NCBI GenBank assembly: GCA_022511505.1
Contig: JAFLTK010000074.1
Span: 1 to 5,546, forward strand
Direction of reading: 5' to 3'
DNA from: Muribaculaceae bacterium
GTDB taxonomy: Bacteria > Bacteroidota > Bacteroidia > Bacteroidales > Muribaculaceae
Length of the DNA: 5,546 nt
The notes under the pieces are model-generated. The model was given only the letters and a program-made list of their open reading frames with translations, did no database searches and was not told where the DNA came from. Below are positions 1 to 4,667 of the stretch, piece after piece; position 1 is the first letter of the stretch; every line of letters starts with the position of its first letter. The translations under genes and the position numbers were made by a program.

Positions 1-470
1 GCCTCGACCCAGCCCGGAATGACCTGGTTGACGCCAAATGTCGCGGGCTCGCCGCGCTCAACCGACGAGTCAAAAACGGTACCGTCGATCAGGGTGCCGG
101 TGTAGTGAACCGTCACCATATCGGTGGCCTTGGGCGATTCGCCTTCGCCCTCGGCGATTACTTCATACTGCAATCCGCTCGGGGTCACCTTGACCTCCTC
201 GCGCTTGGCGTTCTCGGCCAGATAAGCCTTGCCGAGTTCGGCATTAGCCTGGTCGGCCTTCTGTTTCTTGGCCTCCAGTTCCATGAAATAGCGGCGGATT
301 TCCTCCTTGGCCTCGTCATAACTGATCAGCGGTTTCGTGCCGTCATATACGGCCTTCAATCCGGCTGTAAAATCCTCGGCATCAATCGTTTCCACACCAC
401 TGGCGCGGAAATTGTTTCCCATGCTCAGGCCTAATGCGTAACTGAGACGGTCGATCTTTTTTTCTTCCAT
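1..470 (-). CDS. FKBP-type peptidyl-prolyl cis-trans isomerase, 5' part (gene continues past the left edge)
   Basis: Prolyl cis-trans isomerase/chaperone of the FkpA/Mip-like class. The visible 156 codons begin MEEKKIDRLSYALGLSMG. Residues about 1-95 form the helical FKBP_N-type dimerisation region, with a charged helix around 52-90 (EAKEEIRRYF, ELEAKKQKAD). The catalytic FKBP_C domain starts near 98 (SGLQYEV) and keeps the usual pocket residues: Y123 in VHYTGTL, F133-D134 in GTVFDSS, F145, V150-I151 and W154 in NQVIPGW. It is cut at the window edge just after GWVE, so the C-terminal half of the domain is unseen. The N-terminus is charged with no signal peptide or lipobox, so a cytoplasmic location is likely, unlike periplasmic FkpA. 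The start at 468-470 is chosen because it gives the typical family N-terminus and lies about 40 bases downstream of a strong promoter. Transcription is divergent from everything else in the window. Family call is firm; the exact paralogue is not. Confidence 0.93.
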   Translation of the reverse strand, partial: MEEKKIDRLSYALGLSMGNNFRASGVETIDAEDFTAGLKAVYDGTKPLISYDEAKEEIRRYFMELEAKKQKADQANAELGKAYLAENAKREEVKVTPSGLQYEVIAEGEGESPKATDMVTVHYTGTLIDGTVFDSSVERGEPATFGVNQVIPGWVE

Positions 471-508
471 ATTTTTGGTTATGCTTTATAAACTATCTAT
501 TTAGAACG

Positions 509-539
509 CAAAATTATAGCAAAATGTTCAGACTGCAAA
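509..539 (-). promoter_or_regulatory. Bacteroidetes-type promoter of the FKBP gene
   Basis: Read on the minus strand, TTTG (536-539) is followed after 19 bases by TAATTTTG (509-516), an exact match to the Bacteroides -33 TTTG / -7 TAnnTTTG pattern. The start of transcription would fall near position 503, giving a leader of roughly 30 nt before the ATG at 470. Assignment is by motif and spacing only. Confidence 0.75.
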
Positions 540-540
540 A

Positions 541-647
541 AATCTCCCGCTAAATTGCGCCCCGAGAGTGAAGGGAATCGGCATGTTCAGGTCACACACT
601 TGTTGACGTGCCCCCCGGGCCCCTTGGCGACGAAGCTGAAATCAACC
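541..647. other. Intergenic stretch with no recognised gene, left flank of the ATPase cassette
   Basis: This 107-bp stretch between the FKBP promoter and the left repeat is GC-rich, with a C/G run around 611-626, unlike the AT-rich cassette that follows. On the minus strand a short open frame (VDFSFVAKGPGGHVNKCVT, stop at 587-589) runs into the repeat boundary at 648. It might be the C-terminus of a gene cut by the cassette, but it is only about 20 codons and I do not recognise it. The sequence stops resembling the region upstream of the right repeat exactly at 648. Confidence 0.4.
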
Positions 648-686
648 TCATAGCGAGGTTACGATGGAAGACCTTTTTGCTCGTTA
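640..686 (+). pseudogene. Remnant 3' end of a second copy of the repeat-flanked ATPase gene
   Basis: Positions 649-686 read H-SEVTMEDLFAR-stop, matching the C-terminus of the intact ATPase downstream (H-SEVTMDDLFAR-stop) with a single conservative Asp/Glu difference. The same frame is closed by TGA at 637-639, and nothing further upstream resembles the ATPase, so only about 12 codons of the gene survive. It is best read as the tail of a deleted or recombined paralogue, or as a gene end carried with the flanking repeat. It cannot be expressed as an ATPase. Confidence 0.6.
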
Positions 687-761
687 GAAATCAAAATAGT
701 GCCGAGTTTTGACCTGAAACGCGAATTTTTCCATTGTTTAGGTCAAAACTCGTGCTTTTTT
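648..761 (+). repeat. Left 114-bp direct repeat flanking the ATPase gene
   Basis: This segment matches 2203-2316 in the same orientation at a constant offset of 1,555 bases, without indels and with two mismatches (669 A versus 2224 T; 697 T versus 2252 C). It contains the final ATPase codons, the TAG stop at 684-686 and a hairpin with T-tract. Similarity ends abruptly at both edges. Recombination between the two copies would excise a 1,555-bp unit and leave a single repeat. Confidence 0.95.
703..761 (+). terminator. Rho-independent-like terminator in the left repeat
   Basis: The arms CGAGTTTTGACCT (703-715) and AGGTCAAAACTCG (740-752) are perfectly complementary over 13 bp and can be extended by a G-U and two A-U pairs to 16 bp, leaving an 18-nt loop. 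CGTGC and six T residues (756-761) follow. It lies 17 bases after the remnant stop codon and would also stop read-through into the intact ATPase gene, whose ATG is 35 bases further on. Confidence 0.65.
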
Positions 762-792
762 CTTGCGGTTTCAGTTTTTTATTGTAATTTAG
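762..792 (+). promoter_or_regulatory. Possible promoter of the ATPase gene, abutting the start codon
   Basis: CTTG (762-765), 19 bases, then TAATTTAG (785-792): each box is one base from the Bacteroidetes TTTG / TAnnTTTG consensus and the spacing is right. It lies directly after the left terminator. The predicted transcription start would be at or very near the ATG at 797, giving a leaderless or nearly leaderless message. Weak because both boxes are imperfect in AT-rich sequence. Confidence 0.35.
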
Positions 793-796
793 CGAC

Positions 797-2242
797 ATGA
801 AAACACAGCATAAAAAACCGGTTCTTGTAGGTAGGAGCGAGGAATGTGGGATTTTGAGAGAATGTATGGAATCCACTCGTTCTGAGTTTGTTATAGTTTG
901 TGGGCGCCGACGTGTGGGCAAAACATTTTTAATTGATCGTTTCTTTGAAAGCAATTATGATTTTTCCTACGTTGGCCAACATAGGACAAAAACGCGGTTA
1001 CAACTGAAATATTTTGCAAAGTCATTATCTAAATATTCGGGCAAAAAGCAACCTGCTTTTGCCGATTGGTATGACGCCTTTGATGCTCTCGAGGAATATC
1101 TTGAGTCACTACCCGATGACCGAAAAAAAGTAATCTTTATCGATGAGATGCCATGGATTGATACCCAACGGTCAACGTTTGTCAGTGCGCTTGAGAATTT
1201 TTGGAACGGGTGGGCCAATAGAAGATATGACATCGTTTTAATAGCATCAGGGTCGGCAACATCCTGGATGGCAAACAATTTGCTTGAGAATCAAGGCGGC
1301 CTCCATAATCGCATAACACACAGGTTGTACCTCTCCCCCTTTACGCTCGCCGAGACTGAAGAATACTTCAAGTCCATCGACTCACCATTAACGAGGTTTG
1401 ACATTCTTCAGACTTATATGCTGACCGGAGGTGTCCCGTTTTATTTGAGTTTATTTAACGCCAAGATGAGTGTTGCTCAAAACATCGACATGATGTGTTT
1501 CAACAGAAACGCCCCCCTTATCAATGAATATGAAGAACTTTATAGCGCTCTTTTTTCTCACACCGAGTCCTATCTTGCAATAGTTGACCTTCTCTACAAA
1601 CACAAAGACGGGTTGACCCGCCAAGAAATAGTTAAGGCCGTAAAGTTTAACGGAAAATTTCTTAGTACAATCTTAAGTAATCTCGAGCAGTGTGATTTCA
1701 TCGAGAGATTTGAGGTCTTTGGCAAAAAGGGTTCAACCGTCTATCGTCTCGTTGATTTCTATACGCTGTTTTATTTCAAGTTCATTGCCAATCACCACAA
1801 TAAAGATACCGAATGGTGGAGCCACAATTTAGATAATCCCGGGATAAAGTCCTGGATGGGAAGGACTTTTGAGTTGATCTGTATGCGTCACCATAAACAA
1901 ATCAAGAAAGCGCTTGGTATCTGGGGTATCGCAACGTCGGTAACATCATGGAAGGCCATTGCTGATGAAGAAAAGCAACTACCCGGCGCTCAGGTAGATT
2001 TGCTTATTGAAAGGGCTGATCGGATTATTCACCTTTGCGAGATGAAATTCAGTGAACAAGAATTTTATATTTCTAATGAATATGAAGCCAAATTGCGCAC
2101 CCGGATGGGTATATTCAAAGAGCGAACCGGCACAAGACACGCTGTGGTCCATACGTTTGTGACAACTTTTGGCATCGGTGCCGGAAAGCATCGCAGCATA
2201 GTTCATAGCGAGGTTACGATGGATGACCTTTTTGCTCGTTAG
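797..2242 (+). CDS. AAA/STAND-type ATPase with winged-helix and DUF234-like (PD-(D/E)xK-like) C-terminal region
   Basis: A 481-residue protein of the archaeal/bacterial ATPase family (PF01637-like, MNS clade of STAND NTPases) with a DUF234-type end. In order: VGRSEE near 11-16; Walker A GRRRVGKT at 36-43; Walker B VIFIDE at 112-117 with D116-E117; a sensor-like strand LIASGSATSWM at 148-158; GGVPFYL at 211-217; a winged-helix-like region about 255-320 (LTRQEIVKAV, YRLVDFY); and a C-terminal VDLLI (400-404) and CEMKF (414-418), where D401, E415 and K417 resemble a PD-(D/E)xK nuclease core. Length is usual, so the gene looks intact. There is no signal peptide or membrane segment. The start at 797 keeps the VGR motif close to the N-terminus, as in the family. 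It stands alone between two direct repeats, with terminators on both sides, and is more AT-rich than its neighbours. The biological role of this family is not established; the nuclease reading is inference. Confidence 0.88.
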   Translation: MKTQHKKPVLVGRSEECGILRECMESTRSEFVIVCGRRRVGKTFLIDRFFESNYDFSYVGQHRTKTRLQLKYFAKSLSKYSGKKQPAFADWYDAFDALEEYLESLPDDRKKVIFIDEMPWIDTQRSTFVSALENFWNGWANRRYDIVLIASGSATSWMANNLLENQGGLHNRITHRLYLSPFTLAETEEYFKSIDSPLTRFDILQTYMLTGGVPFYLSLFNAKMSVAQNIDMMCFNRNAPLINEYEELYSALFSHTESYLAIVDLLYKHKDGLTRQEIVKAVKFNGKFLSTILSNLEQCDFIERFEVFGKKGSTVYRLVDFYTLFYFKFIANHHNKDTEWWSHNLDNPGIKSWMGRTFELICMRHHKQIKKALGIWGIATSVTSWKAIADEEKQLPGAQVDLLIERADRIIHLCEMKFSEQEFYISNEYEAKLRTRMGIFKERTGTRHAVVHTFVTTFGIGAGKHRSIVHSEVTMDDLFAR

Positions 2243-2316
2243 AAATCAAAACAGTGCCGAGTTTTGACCTGAAACGCGAATTTTTCCATTGTTTAGGTCA
2301 AAACTCGTGCTTTTTT
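2203..2316 (+). repeat. Right 114-bp direct repeat flanking the ATPase gene
   Basis: Second copy of the repeat at 648-761, 112/114 identical. It includes the last 13 codons or so of the intact ATPase, its TAG stop (2240-2242) and the hairpin with T-tract. Homology stops after the six T residues at 2316; the next bases (ATGATT) differ from the left copy (CTTGCG). Confidence 0.95.
2258..2316 (+). terminator. Rho-independent-like terminator of the ATPase gene
   Basis: Arms CGAGTTTTGACCT (2258-2270) and AGGTCAAAACTCG (2295-2307) form a perfect 13-bp stem, extendable to 16 bp, followed by six T residues at 2311-2316. It begins 16 bases after the ATPase stop codon, where a terminator is expected. 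The stem is only moderately GC-rich and the loop is long, so strength is uncertain. Confidence 0.7.
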
Positions 2317-2549
2317 ATGATTGTTACCGACAGAACTGCTCGTCCGGCTCAGAATCGAAGAGTGTGTTGCTCTCTTTTCGCCGGTCGGGTTTCTACCGGA
2401 GACAACATCCATTAACGAGGCATTTCATCACGAGAGGCCGCAGTTGATTTTGGTCTGCCGAAGGCTGGTGATAGACCGCGAGGGCGAAATCAAGGCCCCG
2501 GAGCCTTGTCCCGGGAAATGAATTTTTTATGAAAAAGTGGGGCGGCGGG
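2317..2549. other. Gap between ATPase cassette and transporter, no recognised gene
   Basis: A plus-strand frame is open for 66 codons from TTG at 2321 to TGA at 2521 (LPTELLVRLRIEECVALF near its start, EGEIKAPEPCPGK at its end). It has no ATG, no evident ribosome binding site and is preceded at once by an in-frame TGA at 2318-2320. I do not recognise the translation; it may be the remnant of a gene cut when the cassette arrived, or chance. A small inverted repeat CAAGGC / GCCTTG (2491-2496, 2503-2508) and the palindrome TCCCGGGA (2509-2516) follow near its end, with six T residues at 2523-2528, 14 bases beyond the stem, so it is a poor terminator candidate. Confidence 0.3.
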
Positions 2550-2579
2550 GTTGCTTTTTAGCAAAAATTTGTATTTTTG
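2550..2579 (+). promoter_or_regulatory. Bacteroidetes-type promoter of the Na/Pi cotransporter gene
   Basis: TATTTTTG (2572-2579) matches the -7 TAnnTTTG box exactly; GTTG (2550-2553), 18 bases upstream, is a one-mismatch -33 box. Transcription would start near 2585, leaving about 30 nt before the ATG at 2614. This decides the start codon: a longer reading from TTG at 2551 would begin upstream of the message. Confidence 0.65.
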
Positions 2580-2613
2580 CACTCTGAAACATTCACCTCA
2601 CCATTCAATAGAG

Positions 2614-4434
2614 ATGACCTACAGTCTTTTAGATTTCTTGTGCTTGCTGGGTGCCGTCGGCCTGTTCCTTTATGGAATGAAGGTCATGAGCGAGGGTCTC
2701 CAGAAAGCCGCCGGCGACCGACTGCGCAACATCCTGTCGGCAATGACTCGTAACCGCCTGACCGGAACCTTGACCGGTATGTTAATCACTGCATTAATCC
2801 AGAGTTCGTCGGCATCGACGGTGATGGTTGTCAGTTTTGTGAATGCCGGATTGATGACGCTGGCCCAGTCGATGGCCGTCATCATGGGTGCCAACGTCGG
2901 CACGACGTTCACGGCGTGGATTATAGCCCTCTTTGGCTTCAAGGTCAACATGTCGACGTTTGTCTTGCCGCTGATTGGCCTCTCAATACCGCTTCTTTTC
3001 TCGTCAAAGAGTCGCAACAAGTCGATTGGCGAGTTCTTGATAGGCTTTGCGTTCCTGTTCATGGGCTTGGATATGATTAGCCTCTATGTCCCTGATTTGC
3101 AGAGTAATCCCGAGATGTTTGAGTTCTTGCAGGAGTACACTTCCAAGGGCTTCCTGTCGGTTCTGATATTCCTTGCCGTCGGCCTTGTGCTGACGATGGT
3201 GATACAGTCGTCGGCGGCAACGTTTGCCATCACGCTGATTATGTGCAGCAAGGGATGGATAGGGTTTGATATGTCGTGTGCACTCGTGTTGGGTTCCAAT
3301 ATCGGAACGACGGTGACACCGTTGTTGGCTTCGATGAGCGGTAACGTGGCGGCACGGCGAACGGCCATGGGACACCTCCTTTTCAACCTCCTCGGCACCA
3401 TCTGGACCCTCTGTGTCTTCTTCCCGTTTGTCGAGTTCACGTCGTGGCTGACCGAGGCCCTCGGCCAAGGCAACCCAGACCAGCTCGTTGAGTATGTAAA
3501 CCACATCGAGGCCACCGACCCCAATCTCTATGACCACCTCTTTGACAACTCGTTGCCGGCCGGCCACCCGGTGCTTGCCGCCATCGGCTCCATGCAGCAG
3601 AGCGTCTCGATTGGTCTGTCGCTCTTCCACACCGTCTTTAACCTCGTCAACCTCTCGATAATGATTTGGATGACAGGCCTCTATGTGAAAATCGTCGAGC
3701 GCCTTGTCCCCGCCAAGCATGCCCAGGAAAACGAGTTCCAACTCAAGTATATTTCGGGCGGTCTGATGAGCGCGTCAGAACTCAACATCTCCCAGGCCGA
3801 GAAAGAAATCCTCGTCTATGGCCAGCGCGTGCAGCGCATGATTGCCATGGCCCAGAACCTTGTCCACGCCAAGGATACATCACAAGAATTTTCACATGAC
3901 TTCTCGCGCCTCGAGAAATATGAGGAGATTTCAGACCGCATGGAGATTGAAATCGCCAACTATCTGAACCGCATCTCCGAGGGTCGCCTCTCCAACGCCG
4001 GTAAGCACCACATCGCCGCCATGCTCAGCATCATCGCCGAGATTGAAAGCATTGCCGACTGTTGCTATGGCGTGGCCAAGACTCTTATCCGCAAGCAGCA
4101 GAGCGGTATCAAGTTCAACGAAGAACTCGTGGCCAAAATCGACTCAATGTTCATCGAGGTCGAGGGCGCGATGACCAACATGCTCCTGCTCCTTGGCGAC
4201 ATGGAACACGTGCGCGAAGAGGACATCATCAACTCCTACAACCGAGAGCGCGAAATCAACAACCTCCGCAACCAACTGCGCAGCGCCAACATCCAGAGCA
4301 TCAACGCCAAACACTATGAGTATCAGGCCGGTATCTACTACATGGACATCATTGCCGACCTCGAGAAAACCGGCGACTACATCATCAACGTTGTCGACAC
4401 CATCAAGGAAGAATTCCGCAGCAAAAAAGCGTAA
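2614..4434 (+). CDS. Na+/phosphate cotransporter (NptA/PhoU-fusion family)
   Basis: A 606-residue inner-membrane protein expected to import inorganic phosphate with sodium. It has two inverted Na/Pi-cotransporter repeats (PF02690 type): the first with LYGMKVMSEGL (19-29), QSSSAST (63-69) and GANVGTT (92-98), the second with QSSAAT (198-203) and GSNIGTT (227-233). Hydrophobic segments lie near 6-25, 52-80, 85-110, 115-130, 140-160, 180-210, 222-245, 255-275 and 335-362; a polar loop spans about 276-330. Residues about 390-600 are a soluble helical PhoU-like domain, with acidic helices such as MEIEIANYL and DIIADLEKTGDYI near its end. The start at 2614 gives the usual MTYSLLDFL N-terminus; the frame is open upstream to 2551, but that part lies over the promoter and adds a poorly conserved, non-membrane extension. 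The two QSS repeats and the PhoU tail make the family call firm; sodium coupling is inferred from the family. Confidence 0.93.
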   Translation: MTYSLLDFLCLLGAVGLFLYGMKVMSEGLQKAAGDRLRNILSAMTRNRLTGTLTGMLITALIQSSSASTVMVVSFVNAGLMTLAQSMAVIMGANVGTTFTAWIIALFGFKVNMSTFVLPLIGLSIPLLFSSKSRNKSIGEFLIGFAFLFMGLDMISLYVPDLQSNPEMFEFLQEYTSKGFLSVLIFLAVGLVLTMVIQSSAATFAITLIMCSKGWIGFDMSCALVLGSNIGTTVTPLLASMSGNVAARRTAMGHLLFNLLGTIWTLCVFFPFVEFTSWLTEALGQGNPDQLVEYVNHIEATDPNLYDHLFDNSLPAGHPVLAAIGSMQQSVSIGLSLFHTVFNLVNLSIMIWMTGLYVKIVERLVPAKHAQENEFQLKYISGGLMSASELNISQAEKEILVYGQRVQRMIAMAQNLVHAKDTSQEFSHDFSRLEKYEEISDRMEIEIANYLNRISEGRLSNAGKHHIAAMLSIIAEIESIADCCYGVAKTLIRKQQSGIKFNEELVAKIDSMFIEVEGAMTNMLLLLGDMEHVREEDIINSYNREREINNLRNQLRSANIQSINAKHYEYQAGIYYMDIIADLEKTGDYIINVVDTIKEEFRSKKA

Positions 4435-4450
4435 CCGTACCCATCGCGTT

Positions 4451-4480
4451 GGTGTCACTCGCCCTGCGGCGGGTGTCACC
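4451..4480 (+). terminator. Hairpin downstream of the transporter gene, possible terminator
   Basis: GGTGTCACTCGCC (4451-4463) pairs with GGCGGGTGTCACC (4468-4480) over 13 positions with one mismatch and one G-U pair around a CTGC loop. It begins 16 bases after the transporter stop. No clean T-tract follows (GATGTTACAATTT), so it may be a weak terminator, an mRNA 3' stabiliser, or a DNA site: GGTGTCAC also occurs twice as a direct repeat 21 bp apart. Confidence 0.4.
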
Positions 4481-4483
4481 GAT

Positions 4484-4505
4484 GTTACAATTTGGTTACA
4501 ATTTT
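4484..4505 (+). repeat. Two tandem 11-bp direct repeats, candidate operator of an OmpR/PhoB-family regulator
   Basis: GTTACAATTTG (4484-4494) is followed at once by GTTACAATTTT (4495-4505): a 7-base core plus an AT-rich 4-base spacer, repeated with an 11-bp period. OmpR/PhoB-family dimers bind head-to-tail to this kind of repeat, and the next gene encodes such a regulator. The pair ends 9 bases before the -33 box of that gene's promoter. A third, poorer unit (GTGTCACCGAT, 4473-4483) keeps the same register. Sequence repetition is certain; the binding role is inference. Confidence 0.5.
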
Positions 4506-4514
4506 GGGCGAGTG

Positions 4515-4546
4515 CTTGCATTTCTTGAAAAACTCCCTTAAATTTG
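4515..4546 (+). promoter_or_regulatory. Bacteroidetes-type promoter of the response regulator (and probably rnhB)
   Basis: CTTG (4515-4518), 20 bases, then TAAATTTG (4539-4546), an exact TAnnTTTG -7 box. Transcription should start near 4552, giving a leader of about 115 nt before the regulator's ATG, longer than the roughly 30 nt predicted for the FKBP and transporter genes. Confidence 0.65.
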
Positions 4547-4552
4547 TAGTAG

Positions 4553-4653
4553 GTTTTTATAAATATGTAAAAAATTCTATAAACCAATCGGAATCAACGA
4601 TTTTAAGAGCCGCGGCGCCCGTGATTGGCCGGTCCGGCACTCGATATTTAGAT
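4553..4653 (+). other. Long 5' leader of the response-regulator message
   Basis: The first half is very AT-rich (4553-4607); the second is GC-rich with a short perfect inverted repeat GCCGGTCCGGC (4628-4638). No known riboswitch or leader peptide is recognised. The contrast in composition and the length suggest some post-transcriptional role or a second regulatory site, but I see no specific structure beyond the small palindrome. Confidence 0.3.
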
Positions 4654-4658
4654 AGGAG
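4654..4658 (+). promoter_or_regulatory. Shine-Dalgarno sequence of the response regulator
   Basis: AGGAG ends 9 bases before the ATG at 4668. Clear Shine-Dalgarno sites are uncommon in Bacteroidetes, and none is evident before the ATPase, transporter or rnhB starts, so this fixes the start codon and stands out. Confidence 0.6.
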
Positions 4659-4667
4659 TTTTATATC

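Noticed and set aside
105..434. 109-codon plus-strand open frame over the FKBP gene
   Set aside because: It is antisense to a clear FKBP coding sequence and its translation resembles no family; a shadow frame.
587..647. Minus-strand C-terminal fragment (VDFSFVAKGPGGHVNKCVT) as a truncated gene
   Set aside because: Only about 20 codons remain open and the translation is not recognisable; chance is a sufficient explanation, so it is mentioned only within the intergenic entry.
648..2316. An insertion sequence with transposase and terminal inverted repeats
   Set aside because: The flanking repeats are direct, not inverted, and the only gene between them is an ATPase with no transposase motifs.
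2491..2528. CAAGGC/GCCTTG inverted repeat plus T run as a terminator
   Set aside because: The stem is only 6 bp and the T run is 14 bases away, so it does not form a standard rho-independent terminator.
3004..3741. Long 245-codon minus-strand open frame over the transporter gene
   Set aside because: It lies antisense to a well-supported membrane protein gene, and its His/Arg/Glu-rich translation is typical of an antisense frame of GC-biased coding DNA.
4553..4667. A known riboswitch in the regulator leader
   Set aside because: No conserved riboswitch core or paired architecture that I can recognise; only a small palindrome is visible.
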